Positions 1 to 14,400 of a DNA stretch of 64,000 nt are shown piece after piece. The notes below the pieces were generated by a model. The model had not been told where the DNA came from and ran no database searches. It worked only from the letters and a program-made list of their open reading frames with translations. A program made the translations under genes and the position numbers. Where the stretch lies: contig JAWDGP010003760.1 of the NCBI GenBank assembly GCA_033675545.1, forward strand, positions 366,001-430,000. Direction: 5' to 3'. Source of the DNA: Elysia crispata (Eukaryota > Mollusca > Gastropoda > Plakobranchidae). Positions within the stretch are counted from its first letter, which is position 1; the number at the start of each line of letters is the position of its first letter.

Positions 1-596
1 TGCATACTTATTTATCTATCTGTCAGTTTATCTGTCTACTTTTCTTTATTCCTCGAGTAAAGAAGTATATTCACATTATTATACATAGGCACTAAATTTG
101 CAACTTGTTTGACTTAGAAATGGACTATTTGAATTCACAGGTCTGATTTTGATCATTATTCTAAGTATGCCGCAATTAAGGACATAATGTTAAAATATTT
201 GTGTGAGACAGGACATGATCCTCATATTTTTCTCGGGCGGTGCCGTGGTAAACACCTAAGATGTCGAGTCTCTATAGATCACATAATTTATGATCTTAAA
301 ATCCTCAGACATTGAAATAAAAGCTGAACCCAAGAAGATTCCATACGACATGGTTTCTTTTTCATTATAGAATCGAATAAGTTAAAGCCTAGGCCTATAT
401 GAGTATCTTACAAAAAAAAAATCAATATTTTATAAAGGATAACACAAAATTTTGGAGAAAATGTTTCTTTTTTTAAGTTTTATTTTCAGTCATTTTGTTG
501 CTATTCAATCAAAAATTTTAATTTCCATTTTCTCGGTTTTCCATCTTTGATATTTTCCTTGAGGCATTTATTTAAACAAGCAATAAACATGTACAC

Positions 597-632
<36 letters not shown>

Positions 633-838
633 CAAAACATGTCGCTGTTAGTTCTGTGTGTGTCAAGATGAACTAACCTCTTTATATCTGACATGCTTAG
701 CACGGTGAACAAACCGGACACGGAGCCAACGATCGAAAGTACATAATTATCTAAGTGCTATGAAGGAAGCGTCAGGCTGGACAATATTTAGTTAGACCTT
801 TATATACAACTATCTTTCTATCGCTTTCGCTCTATCTC

Positions 839-857
839 CACACACACACACACACAC

Positions 858-942
<85 letters not shown>
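839..942. repeat. (CA)n(TA)n microsatellite
   Basis: About 11 CA units are followed by about 41 AT units. Confidence 0.95.
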
Positions 943-945
<3 letters not shown>

Positions 946-2464
946 TGTTTGTTTTTCCCTAGCTTTCCTTTTTCTATTTTTTTTTCAAAATCATCTATTG
1001 GTAAGTTATATAAGCTATTACATATTATCACAATTGACTGAAGTACTCCCTTTTTTCCTATAATAAAAAAAATACTCTTTGTTCATATGTTCTTGTCGCA
1101 CGTGATATTCATGCCTCCACTACAAAGTGACGAACCATCATCTATATTTGGTCCCTAGAGAAACCAAAACAAGGGGAATAACTTGACTCTAACTTGACTC
1201 ACAATGGCGGGAGCGTTTTTTTTTTTTTTTTTTTTTTCTTTTTTTTTTTGTTTGTCTGAAGTACCGCTCTTCATTTCTGGTTTTCATATGCCACGACAAA
1301 AATCCACAAGGAATAATGTCTCTTTATTCTAGCCACGCATTAATAATACTTGACACATTAGCGATTTATTGTCGATTCATTGTAGTAAGTCATTTTACTA
1401 TTAAGTGCTCAGGTCTGTTTAATATTTTCTTTTTCTTTGTCATTGTCGCATATTCACGATTCTCATCATTCTCATCATCATTATCTACATTGCAATCATT
1501 GATCTTTACATAAACAATCATTACAATCACGAGTCATCCCATTTTGAATAACCCACTGTTTTGACGATTGAATGTTAAGCGCCGATGTCTCTTTTATTTC
1601 TGTCTTCTTAATTAATCGCATTTCGCCTTTATGATTAGTTAAAACATAGAAGCATTTGCCCTTGATAGAAATAAGCAGCTTATACAATTTTTATCTGTGT
1701 AGGTTTACAATATACAAAAATATGTACGCGTAGGCTTTAAGCATTATTAAGAATGATTATAACATCTTGCACACTAAAAGGCTACTTGGACAGGATAATA
1801 TATCTGAGAGATGGAAAAAAGGTGTGTGTGGTGGGGGGGGGGTGGGAAGAGAGAGAAAGGTTTTAGATTAAACCCATGTTTATACAAGTCATCTATAGAA
1901 TGACGAAACTTTTTTAAATATCCTAAGAGAAGAAGGCTTCTCCACAAGAGGGTTCGTCAGAAACAAGGAAAGAGCAAATCAAGGGTAACATCTAGACATG
2001 TGCTAAGATTGCATAAAAACACTTTCTTTACCACATTAATGTACGGAGATCAAGCCTACATTGGATTCAGATGGCGAAATTAAATTAATTTAAGGAAATG
2101 CATTTTTATTTTCAGAATAAAAAAAATCACAATCAATATGAGACAGACTGATGAATGTAACTTTAGAAATCAATCGCTTTGACCACACAGTTGATGTCGG
2201 TGAACGTTAAATTTAATGATCCGCTCATAGAGTCTCTCACCTAAAAAAAGTAAGCACAAGGCCATTTTTTCCTTTGCCTAGCAATGATTTCTAACATCGG
2301 ATGATAACTGTTTCGTACGAAGGAACTGTAAGAAATAGCACAATTTTAATACGCGATCTGTGACTTTTTTTTTCTTGTTAGGAGTATTTTTAATCTGAAA
2401 AATTACTTTGATGTTACACTTGAACTAAAGTGAGAATAGAGAGAACTTTACGCATTTCGATACT

Positions 2465-2497
2465 AAAAAAAAAAAAAAAAAAAAAAAATAATTAAAA

Positions 2498-2531
<34 letters not shown>

Positions 2532-2532
2532 T
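2465..2532. repeat. Poly-A and (TA)n tract
   Basis: Two long A runs separated by TAATT, then AT repeats. Confidence 0.9.
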
Positions 2533-3064
2533 AAAATTGGTGTCACAATATCTGTCCGGTACGAATAAAACTGGTAAAAGCGATTAGCGTCCGAAATTTG
2601 GTTATCTGTAATACTACCCTCTCTAACCCTCAAATTCACTTCATGTTGGAATTGAAATTATGAAGATGTTTCTCCCACACCACGAACAAAAAACTTATTT
2701 CGAGCACTATATAATTATCTGGAACTTTCGATGCAACTTTATGATGGCCACATGTCGTTCACTCGGAACTTTGCAAACAAGTTACATTATTCACGTCACA
2801 AGTTCCAAAAAAAAAAAAATTGTGCTCTTTCAGAATATAGGTCAAGACTATTTTATTATTGTGTAAACTTTTGTATACTGGGAATTTTTAAGCCTTGATT
2901 ATCTCCACTAGGTGGAGAAACAGCACTAATGCATGACTATGCTGATCGACTTTTTGCACGTTTTGTAATGCCGTCAAGGGATACTCCCCTCCACCCCCCC
3001 AACCTCTCACACACACATACGCCTCTTTAATATAATCGGTTCAACCTTATGATTGTGAAGCTCT

Positions 3065-3215
3065 GAGAGCACAGAACTGATGGCAGAGCATTATTTTGTC
3101 TTGCTTAATGGAGGGTGCTGCGTTCGACTCCTTGGCCTGGTCTCTCATATACAATAATTGTAATCCATCATCATGACTCAATCCTTGAGTACGGTGAAAA
3201 GAAGCACTTCGATTT
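3065..3215 (+). mobile_element. Possible tRNA-derived SINE copy
   Basis: An A-box-like GATGGCAGAGCATT is followed about 45 bases later by a B-box-like GCGTTCGACTCC. The order and spacing fit a degenerate pol III head. The tail end is not defined. Confidence 0.35.
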
Positions 3216-3499
3216 AAAACCAAAACATTAATTGCTTTTCATTGATTGTTCATCTATTACACATATTATACATATATACACACATATAGTTCCATATAAT
3301 TATATAAATATAAAAAGAAAACAAATTCTAAAACTTTTCGAAAAGTAAAAAGTCAAGTAATGCTAATTTTAGAGAGTTTTGTCCTTTAGAGACTAAAGCT
3401 AAAGTAAACAACAAACATTTCATGAAGGAAGTATGTATATAATTGAAAGATTTCAAATCTAACAGAAACGTGAACATCTGTACAGGAGAAAACAAAGAA

Positions 3500-6400
3500 A
3501 GGTGAAAGAGGCTTTGGTAATATGAAGTTGCTTCTGATTTTTTAGGAGCCAGGATGCTAATTAACTATTTAAAAGCATTGACTTTTCAGCTATTTCTTCG
3601 AAGTTGCAGATGTTAAGCCGTCTTTGTCGATAAAAATAGTATAATTTACTCTTGTCTTTCAAAGGAATAAGGAAATAAGGTGCTTTTATGTTGAGATTTT
3701 TATAAAGTATTTTGCGTAGGTTTCGAGCAGATGTCCCATTAAAGACTAGCATCAGCAAAAATTAAAACATCGGCCTTCAAATATAAATTTTGATAATCTC
3801 TGAAATTTATTCCTAACTTTTTATGTGCATGTTCATATTCTTTTTCAGTAATTCCTTCTTGTTTTGAAGTTGAATAAAATTTTTTAATATCTCCTGCATT
3901 CAATACATTCAGAGCTAATTCCCATAGGTTTTCATATATGTTATGTTATTCATTGAGTGATTTCAATTCATTGCTCTTTATACAGGGTTTACGTTCCGTC
4001 ATTTTTACACAATATAAAATGGATTATATATTTTGTTTGAAATGTGGCAGGAAAACAGAAACAAAAGATATCAAAGAAAAGACTACAAAGAACAATAGGC
4101 TTATGTTACAAGGAAAGCGTTAAATTTGTGGAAGTGTAAAGAATATATTTATTTCTACAAACGAAAAAGGAACAGGGTTTACTGATCTTCCATTTGAACT
4201 TCATGCTCCGTACATATATTAAGTATTAAGTATTTTGGTTCAGGAACAAAATTAAATAAAAGAAGACAAAAATAAAAAATCAGTTACCGAATTCAAAACC
4301 GGTCAATAGTGTGGATGAAATAGCTAGTATGAATCATGATATTTGTTACGAAAAATATCCAGAGACATGAGACAGAAATAATATATATGCGATAAAGAAA
4401 TGCTGAACTCCATTAAAAGTAATAAAAGACAAACTCTATTAATAAATGGATAATGCGTAGAGCAACAAAATTTTAATAATCTTATCGCAGCAAAAAAGTT
4501 TTAAAAATATTAATTTAATTCAATAAAAATATCTAAGATAAAAGATTGGATAGAACAGAGATCATTAGCAGATGAACTGCATAGAAAAGTGATTAAGAAA
4601 TTCAAAAGAAGGAAAGTTATTCGTAATTTTATAGATGAAATTTAGGCAGCAGATTAGACAGGTAGACTATTCTATGTTCAGTAAATAAAACAAACACTTT
4701 AAGTATCTTTAAGTATCTACTCGTTGTTGTTGATTGCTTTAGTAAATTTCTGTGGGTAAGAATGTTCAAAACTAAATGTGGGTTAGAAGCAGTCAGTGCT
4801 TTCAGATATATAATTAAGTTAGGAAGAAAATCTATAAAAAAAAAGTTATGGGTTGATCAAGGTCTTAAGTTCCGTAACAAAATTATGTAAACCCTATTCA
4901 TAAAAAAAAAGTTATGGGTTGATCAAGGTCTTAAGTTCCGTAACAAAATTATGTAAACCCTATTCATATTCAATTATGTTAGTATAAGTTGAGATGTTTG
5001 GAAAAGAATAATAGATTTCGAGATCAACTAAAGCAATTTTATAATTTTTATCATTTGACACTTGAATTGCAGGATTGAACAGCTACTATATACTAAAATC
5101 GCTAGTGTTAGAACTAACGACAAGCTGTAGCTGTTCTTTTTTGAAGTGGTTTAAATTCATCATAAGACATATCTAGAGAAGCATGATCTTAGTAAATGTA
5201 TTGAATATTTTTGTTATCTTAGTTAAAAAGGCATAAGAAGTTGCTTTTTTCTTAATTGTTTGTATAGGTAATCGGAAATACTTTTGAAACAGATAAAAAC
5301 AATCTACATTTGAATGTCTTCCCTTGTATAGTAATCGTTACATTTATTCCGTTTCTCTAACAATAGGTCATCAAAAATTACTAGGTTTTTATCGGTAGGA
5401 TTAGGTTCTTTAGGGTCTACAATATCTTCCCTGTTTTCAAAGAATTCCTGTGAAATCGGATTTTTATTTTACGAATTTTTCTCTTATCTCTTTTATCAAC
5501 GTATATATCCTTGTTTATGATTTCTTTCCTTTTCTAACAAATCATGGATATTATCTTTATCTAGGTTATTATTGAAACAACATTTTATTACGTTATGCTT
5601 AGGTTGAAAAAGACTCTTATCATAAATAATCATTTCATTGTAATCTAATAAATCTGGTTTATTAGAAGATTTAATAATAGGTTAGTTTTCCCACACCCAT
5701 ATTTTCTTACGATTAAACCTCTTATTGATTTGGGGAGAATGGAGGAATTCTCTCTTTTTTTCTTCCCAGGCAAGTTTATAAATCATTTTTAAGTGGTATT
5801 TTTTGCACAGAGGAACATCAATAATTTTTTTCACTCCTCCACAGACACACTCTAGGATTTGTTTCGTCGTATCACTACTCATCAGTGTGGCTTTAGAGTG
5901 TCGATTTATTCAAGTATCCATCATTCAGACTAAAGCCCAAAACGGAGGCCACCTGAAAGGTAGCCTATGGATAGAAGTAAAATGTTGGACCATACTTTCT
6001 CTGTGTAAGACCTCTGGCTTTCCCTAAATCTAGAACAAATTAGTGTTGGGGCAACAATTATTTTCAATCCAACACTACAACAAGACAGTGTTGAGGCAAC
6101 AACGTTTGACTTATTTTCAATCCCAAACTAGAACAAGACAGAGTTGAGGCAACAATGTTTGACCTAATTGTTTTCGCTAAGCTTAGATTCATGTTGTTGA
6201 TCTGGTATAGTAACTTTTTGCTTCCCCTGCTCTGCAAACTCCGTTTATCTAAAATATCTTGAATTTGTTTTTTGACTCGATAAACTTCAGAAAAGCTGAG
6301 GTCTAATTTAAAAAAAAAAACTGTGAAAAATTGTGTGGATCGATAATTAAAGTCAAATCGCCGATTTGTCTAGCAAGAGAAACAGTAATACCTATATGTT

Positions 6401-6930
6401 ATCATTTAGACAATCTTCCTATTTTTGTCTTATACGTTACTATTTTTCTTTTCTTCTGAAATAGATAAAACACTTTATTTAATAATTTGCCATTCTAGAA
6501 ACAGAAAGAAGTGACTCTACATTTTGTCCTGTATATTTAAATAGCCTTTAACTAATTTTTCTTTCATCTTATCAAATTTTGGATTTGAATATATGAAAAA
6601 AAGTTTCTGTTTACACTTAACGAACCATCCTCTGCGTTTGTAAATACCTATAAACTTCACTACATGTCATCTCCATTTTTTTCCTCCTTGTTTTTCTTTA
6701 AACAAATCTTCTAGTTTTCTTTTCTTTTTTTTCTTTTTTTTTCAGTAATTCAACTGGTCCCTTACTTTTTGAATTAGCAACTGCCTCTATAATTCTAGCG
6801 GGATATTCTTGTGCTTCTTCTAATATTTTAACTCGACATTTGACTAAGAGAAACTTGCTTCATTAACACCAGTTTCAACATTAGAAATAATTTCTTTAGA
6901 TAGAGCCATTTTAAAATTAATACAAAGGTA
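3500..6930. mobile_element. Polinton/Maverick (adintovirus-like) fossil, broken
   Basis: Pieces of at least five Polinton genes sit together. On the minus strand at about 3560-3930 is a protein-primed DNA polymerase B fragment (NLYLKADVLIFAD). On the plus strand are a small zinc-ribbon protein (about 4020-4125, FCLKCGRKTETK), a PLA2-like segment with VDE and HDICY words (about 4180-4400), and a retroviral-type integrase core (about 4550-4960, VDCFSKFLWVRMF). On the minus strand at about 5450-5890 is an FtsK/HerA-type packaging ATPase piece. A leftover frame near 6780-6910 is not identified. The element is clearly broken, with many breaks, and is old. I found no terminal inverted repeats, so both ends are approximate. 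Confidence 0.75.
6030..6166. repeat. Tandem repeat, units of about 45-53 bp, 2.7 copies
   Basis: Three successive units start CTAGAACAA or CTACAACAA and contain GTTGAGGCAACAA (or a close variant). It lies within the Polinton fossil span. Confidence 0.7.
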
Positions 6931-8006
6931 TATAAATTTATACTATAAGAAAAACACGTCTTATCCGCTCCAATATCCAAGGTAGATTGAGAACGAAGTT
7001 GTTTTTACTGTGTAGGACTTGTTCAAGGTAACAGTTACTATAAACAAATGTCATCGTAACTGTGATCAGCCGATCGGGTGAGCAAAATTCAACTGAAAAG
7101 GCTAATATTCGCGTCTCGACTAAAATCGATAATGCATATATCTGAGACTTGAGTTTGTTTCGAAATAGTTTTAGGTTTTTTAGCAGTAAAAACTAGGGTC
7201 TTATATAATGAAACATTTAAAACAATTAGTTATTAAATTCTTTAAACATTAATTATCATGTAGGTGAAAATAAATGAAGAGTTTATAATTCCCGTAAGGT
7301 TGTGCACCTAAACGCACTTTTTTGGAGGAATTCATCACCTTCTCAACAGAGTTGAAAAAGATTTTGGTCGGATCAAAAATTACAAAATAAGATATTCTAC
7401 CACTTCAATTTCAATTTCCCTACTTCCCCCTCTTTTTCTCCTATAACTTTACGTTGTCTGCTACAATGATGGAAGCGCTAAGGCAAGCCTTTCGTAGATA
7501 TTGATGCATTGTTGAGAAGGCAAAGAAATCATTCCTCAAATTTCGATACCTTTTGATAATGTTGTCAAGCTGTGAAATGTTCGGTTCCAACAATACCTGC
7601 GCTACTATCGATGCTTCATTAGATGGAAAAGGTCTTGATGAGATTTCAGCTTAGTTTGGGGGACATTTAAGTAAGAAGTAAATCGCTAAAAACGAATTAA
7701 AACTTAGATAACACCTTATACGCCTTTATATCTTTGAGTTTGAGCGCCAGCAACAGGCCGAATAGGCAAGACTGAAAGACCGAAAATAATATTAAAGGTT
7801 GTAGGTTCAAGTTAACAAGTTTTCTTAATAAAGGTCAAAGGGGCATCACGGATACATCGAATAATATTTTCATGCTTAACTTTTTTTGATGATTCCAAAA
7901 CGCTACCGTGTTATGCTTAGATCCTCGTGAAAAAGTCATTGACTTATGCTAAATATATAAATTACAAAAACAATATCTATCTATCTATCAATATATACAT
8001 ATATAT

Positions 8007-8105
8007 ATCGTTGGGAAATACTCCTCACTGAGAACAGGTATCAAGTTATCAAGTGTGTACCAGACATCAGCAGGGAGAGATGTTGTCAATATACCAGAGA
8101 ACGAG
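8007..8105 (+). repeat. SINE-tail repeat, copy 1
   Basis: About 95 bases beginning ATCGTTGGGAAATACT and including CAGGGAGAGAT closely match 8664-8752. This copy lacks the tRNA-like head; a TA repeat precedes it. Confidence 0.6.
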
Positions 8106-8570
8106 GTTTTAAATTTAAGTCTGTCTTACTTAACATAAAACAATGTTAATAGAATATTGCTTTCATCACTGCGTATCGGGAAAATGAGTACATTTCTTTG
8201 AAAAAATGTTTGTCATGATTTTTCTTTTTTTCTTCCCAAATTTTATTGTCATGAACTTTTCAACAAAATAGCATGACTTTGGTTATGCGCCTAAAAAGTT
8301 CAAATTACTTTAATTTTGGAAGGAAATATAATTATACACAAATAACTGAGTATTTTTATCCGGCTCAAATGTTTGCACTTCTTTCAAATACAGTTGCATC
8401 TTGGTTTTCGCTCTCTAATTTGGGTAAAATACTGGATAATGAGAAAATAAATCTTAGAATTCATCGTAATTTTCCATGAACCATTTTTCTGAAGATATAC
8501 GTGTATTTAGATTATTAAATTAAGTTTGTTATACCCCATATAGTATATGTTATATTATATATTACTGTGT

Positions 8571-8755
8571 GGCATCACAATGTTATGTTAGACACTGTGC
8601 TCTCAGTCTCAGATGAAGAGGTCTGAGATTCAACTCCTTGCTCAGACAGTAGCAATATGCGATCGTTGGGAAATACTACTCCCTGAGAACTTGTATCAAA
8701 TGTGTACCACACACAGGCAGGGAGAGATTTTGTCAGTATGCTAGAGTGATGCACT
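8571..8755 (+). mobile_element. SINE-like element with tRNA-like head, copy 2
   Basis: A B-box-like GAGATTCAACTCC at about 8627-8639 is preceded by a possible degenerate A box. It is followed by the same tail as copy 1 at 8007-8105 (GATCGTTGGGAAATACT to GGGAGAGAT). Two tails with one head is the pattern expected of a dispersed SINE family. Confidence 0.5.
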
Positions 8756-10389
8756 ATCTCTAATAGCTGCTCCTATGCCATTTTAGAAAGGTATGTTGGT
8801 TTGTAATCATAAGGCAATTTTTTTTATTTTATATTAAGTTTTTCCCGATTCAGCATAAAAGTTGTAAAGCAGTTTACTTTAAGCTTACTTTTCTTAAATT
8901 GTATTTTATACACAGTGGGATGAGGTTTGAAATTCAAGCAGAAAGACAATATACAATTCATTATGCACATAAAAGAACAGTTTCTGTAAGAAATGTATGT
9001 TGTAAATTAAAAAAAAAAAAAAAACAATCCCGACCGTGTTACTCTGCAACAAAGAAAACAACTTTTTTTACGGGTCATATAAAAAGAAATTAAAGACTTG
9101 GCTTACACAAATTTGAATAAAATAGGAAACTTGATTTTATTCTTTTTTTGGCAATTGTTTTCATGTAAGCAATTTTGAATGAAAGTGAGAAATGGACAAT
9201 GACAAGCAATTGTTATGAGCAAAAGAAAATTGAGTTACATTTTTTTTTCTATTACATTGGTCATGCAAATTACTGTTCTTTTGAAATTTGTAACATATAA
9301 AAATTAATCACCGTCCAATTTCAGATCATATTTGAATAGAAATCTCCTAAACAAATATTTTAAACTTCTGGAATATAATTTATGCTTAGAAACACTGCTG
9401 GACATTCTTTGCAAAGAAATTATAATGCATTCTGACAGAAAATGGCGCCATGTATTCTTCCATCTTTAGATGAAACAGAGCAAAACTAAGATTATATTTA
9501 CAAGGATGAGGATAAAAAGATGAAATTTTTTTCTTTCTCTTTCTTTAAAAGAAGCCTTGCAACTACGACAAAAATTTTTCTTTAACATTCATAAAGATTT
9601 TGAAGTGTATGTATATTTATCATAATGAACTGACATGGAAAGAGGTGAAGCAGCTTCTACAGCCTACAGTGAATAAATCTATCACGTGTAAGATACTTTT
9701 TTTTTAAATTGCTCACAAAACTAAGTTGCAGGCTATATGAGATTCAAAATATAGTTGAAGGTGATACACATGAAGCTAAATCTGATACATTGATTGATTT
9801 TTCTGATTTTTACAAGCTGATCAAACCAGTAATTATGAAATTGAAAAGGCACAAAATATTGAAAATATAATTTTTCTTTTACTGAAAAAGGAACCCCAGT
9901 TCTATATGAGCCTTGATGTAAAGCTTAACACAAACAGCTATTCACACTTACCCTTATAATTCAATATAAATTTGCCTTCTTCATGGAGTATAAAGAAAGA
10001 AAAATCATAACCTTAGCATAAGACAATGCTTCTATAAATCATGAACATCTTAAAAAATTTCTAATACCCATGACCTGAGTATCCATTTTGTTTTCAATAA
10101 AATTAAGTGTGGTTTTCAAAACCATTGTCATATCTCATTGACATTTATACAACAAAACAAAATGCTCTGCAGCCCTGACTAACCCAAAAATTAGGATACA
10201 ATAGAAAAAAAATTTTGGCAAATCTTGCAATAATTGATCGCTTCAAGAGCAATTTACAATTGTTACACAGCAAGTAAGTTTATCTGAATTATCAAACATA
10301 AATCCTTTCATTTGATGACAGACTTGTGGATTACTCACGAATATTCCAACGTAAAGACTTTTAGCGACCACAGCATTGATGATGTTTTG

Positions 10390-11420
10390 AAAGATGGTCA
10401 CAAATCATTTGTTCAGTGATAACTGGCATTGAGGATGGATATTTTACATATGCCAATAAAACCATAACACTTCAAATAATTGGCTTTTAAGTAAAGAAAA
10501 ATAAAAGTATACTGCTGGAATGTTTATGCCCCTTGGTGGTCATATGGTCTGTTTCATATTTGTAAAATTGAAAATGCAATTGATCGGTTTCTTGTGCAAA
10601 ATGATACACATACGTCTTGTGTTCATGACTTCATTTTGGTTTTAGTAAAACAGAAATTGAATGTCGAATAGATTTAGTTTTAAAAGAGCTTTACGAATTT
10701 GGCTTCAAACTTAACAAAACAAAATCTTAGGTGACCTTCAACCTTAAGGAAATTTATAGGTTTTGCTGTTAAGACTGATTCCATACCTGGACAAGAAAAA
10801 AAAAAGAGAGATTTGCAATATTAAAAAGGTATTGTTCAAGCTTCATGAAAAGATGAGATCATAGCCAAATCTTTGATACACATGCTATGATAACAACGAA
10901 ATTGTTGATGATAAATGTTGTACTTTCTGTCTTAAAAAAAATAGATTCACGATGATGATAGACACTGAAGACCTTCTCAGGGTTTTTGCTGAGTCAAAAA
11001 AAAAGCGAAGCTCAAAGGAGCATGAAATGACTGCAGTAGAGCCAACTGAAAAAAAAGTATCCGTCAGACAAATCAGTTTTGATTCTATTGGATAATGTAA
11101 GCATGTGAGCATACACAAACATGCAGTAAAGTCTGAGTTAAAAACTAAAAAAAAAAAATTCCTGGTGGTTTGTAGTCTGAAAATCAGATCAGGGTAAAAA
11201 GAACATTTAAATGGAAGTAAGAAATGTGTTGCAGACCAGCTGTTCTGCTATTTGAGCAAGTGCAAATGGATGTTCCATCCATACTTATTCCATATGGATA
11301 CATCTGAGGTGTGGGAGCTTGGACAATTACAAAAACCTTTAAGAAAACGTTGAAAGCTGAAGGCTTGGGTAATGAATATATTCAAAAGACTTGAGAGTCG
11401 TGGGTGCTAGTGGGTGCTAA
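10390..11420 (+). mobile_element. Reverse-transcriptase retroelement fossil, probably DIRS/Ngaro-like
   Basis: Short recognisable stretches read in order on the plus strand: a polymerase segment at about 10640-10800 (VLKELYEFGFKLNKTKS followed by KTDSIPGQ) and an RNase H-end stretch at about 11220-11290 (VADQLFCYLSKCKWMFHP). That order fits tyrosine-recombinase retroelements of the DIRS order better than Gypsy or LINEs, but the match is by eye only. The copy is broken with many breaks and old. No terminal repeats were found, and older parts may extend left to about 9600. Confidence 0.45.
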
Positions 11421-14400
11421 AGCCTATATCAGGTTGTGCTTATATTGTATCTTGTTGATAGGGGGGGGGGGGGGGAATGTTTGACACTTGTGTACAGAGT
11501 TGCACATTGCTTAAAAAAAAATATTTGGCACATCCTTTAAATTTCCTCTGAAGTCTTTTATAAAAATTTAAGATTGACTTGATCCCTGTGTGATTATGAT
11601 TTTTAAACAGAGAAACAATAATACTAATGAGACATAGTGCAGCATTGGATAGTTTGTATTCTAAAGATGAGCTACACAAAAGAATATTTTATAATACAAA
11701 ACTTTGCATAGGTGCAGGGCCTTTCTACACATTTCAGCAAGGCAATAAAACTACCAATGTGCAAACCATAAGTATAAGATTTACAAAACATTCTCACTGA
11801 CTAACTTATTTGTTTCTTTTAATACATACTAATTTTTACTTGGTTCTGGAGCAACAACTACAACAAAAGCATATAATATTTAACATAATGTAATTCCCCT
11901 TAATTATTATGTACATCAGGTTAAAAAACTGTTCACTAAACTCTTTCCATCACTGCTTTGCTCCAAGATCTGCAGAGACGAAGCCTCATGGTTCAGGCAG
12001 CCTGAGAGCTTCAAATGTTATCAGCTCTACTCTGCAAGGCTCTTTTTTAGAAACCTAACAAAGGCCAGAGACTATCATATTATGATAGATGACTCATAGT
12101 AAAAGATCACTCAGCCAATTTTTTACTGAAAATATATGGCTTTAGATCAAGCAATATTTCACTTAAAAAGTTCAGCTATTAATTAATAACTTCAAATTAT
12201 GAGCAACGTAAAAACAACAGGCTTTACGTGTTTTCTGACCAGGATTGTTCAATATTACGAAGTTTTTTTGGTAAAAGTAGAGATAATAAATGGATGTAAA
12301 AGGAATCTCCATTACCAACTTACACTCTTTACAGCTTCTCACAATACATCACTGATAAAGTATTTACATTTAAATGCAGATAAAAAGAGGTTAGGCTGAG
12401 CAAAATGAATTTATGGAATTTTTAAATATCTTTTAAAAAGCTCAAAAGCATTGATATAGGTATTTGGACATTGTTTGATGTTAGGAACAGGTAATGCAAA
12501 CATCATTTTTTTTTAGCTGTAGACAAATACAAAAACTGATCATGTGCTCAGACCATGATGCCCAATCAAAGTTTACACATAGGATAAAAATTATGATATT
12601 CACAGTAACTGATACTCAAAGACATATATATTTAAATTCAATTACCCAATGCTCCTTTTTATGAAAAATATAGAAAAAAAAGAAAAGATAACTCAGATCC
12701 AAATCTTAGAGGCAACGATTCTCACAGCTACAGAAGCCAATTAACAGAACAAATTTATGGATAAGTTAAACCTGTTTAAGAGTCTAATAAACTATTTGAT
12801 TATGTAAAAATAGCCCTTAAATATATTAAACTTCTCAATCAAAACGCCTTAATTGTACCCCATTATTAGTTCAATTCAAGCTCGTTTTGTACAAAACTGC
12901 TACTGTATAAGCTAATCCTTTCAATTTTGGTTTAGATTTATAACATATAAATCAAAATGCTTAACCCTGATACATTTCACAGTGTATACGTGTTTTTCAA
13001 AATACGTGGTATTTCAAAATGCAAACTAATGAAGACTAATGTGTACATATGGCTTGATGAAGGCAATCATTTGAATACATTTTGCATTTCAGATGTATTT
13101 TTCTCATTACAAAAAAAAGATCAAAGAATAGGCAAAATATGAGTTTAATGGCTTACATTTATTCACAGTTTGCTAACACAACAGGAAAAAAGATACCTAA
13201 TTGCAGTTTAGAGAGGAAAGAGACCATATGTAAACCTTGTCATATGAAGAGTTTGCGAGATTGAATAGCTGCAATTTGATAGGGACAGTATTAGGTAAAC
13301 TTGAGCTGCCAGTCAATGCATACTGAGGAATGCACAGAGAGCTGGAAAACTACAATGTATAAGAAGCAAATTAAGTTTTGAGCAAACATATGGTCCACTT
13401 ACATATTGCTGTTTAAAAAAAAAGATCAGCACCAAGGCACAGCAGCACAGCATATGGGTTTTGTAGCATATGGCCTACACAGAGACACATTTTCAGAGAT
13501 TATAAAGGGTAAAAAGGAATACACCCAAAACCCATTCCTTAAGTATGGATAACTTAAAATATATACCATAAATTTTGCTGAATTCACTCACTCCAAATAC
13601 TTGAAATGCATTCAATCTTTCTCAATAACATAAGCATGTTTCCAAACCAATCAATCAATCACAACACACACACACACAAATATATATATATATATATATG
13701 GCTTGCATATTATGCATGAGAATTTCTATGAAGACATAATTTGAGACCAAAGGATTTCAGACTTTAAAGAACACACAGCACATTTATTTATTAAAAAAGA
13801 CCTCATACATGAAACTCATTACTTAATCCGACATGTTTCCTACATAAAATGGCATGTTGCAAGCTTTTTGTTTTCTTCCAAATTCATAGAATAGAGAAAG
13901 CAACTAGAGGTTAAACTTCTTTACTCGTTTACTCATTCAAATGCAATCTCTTTCTTCTTTGGTCTCTTTTGATCCCCTCCTCTCCCTTTTTTTTACACTA
14001 TTTATGTCTCTCTTTCTACCTCCGCCCTCTCCCAAAACTCCTTCCTATCTTTGATGTAAAATCACTGTTGCATAATGACAAACTGAAAATAAAAAGGACA
14101 ATATAATTAAGTGAACAAAATGAGACAGATTGCAGGCGTTAAACTTCCTTTATGAAAATTTTAACACTTTTTATTTTTTAATAAATGAACATTTTGAATC
14201 ACACACAATCATTGTCTTGGACGGGTAATAAAGATGCAGCTCAGGAATGAGAAATTTTATTCAAGTCCACTAGAGAGACTCATGAAATTAGATTCACACT
14301 GGATTTGAGTAGCAAAAAGTTAAAACTATGCTTAGACTATCAGTTGATTGCAAGCAATACTTATTGACTGCACTTGAGATCAGTTTTACTAAACATAAAA

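Larger units (their letters stand above)
1..3050. other. Intergenic, no gene seen
   Basis: AT-rich sequence with homopolymers (A at 600-631, T at 1216-1250, G at 1829-1841) and TA/CA repeats. Short frames show no family resemblance. Confidence 0.6.

Noticed and set aside
8899-9093. 64-residue plus-strand frame
   Set aside because: Interrupted by an A-run, no homology seen, in a repeat-rich gene-poor interval.
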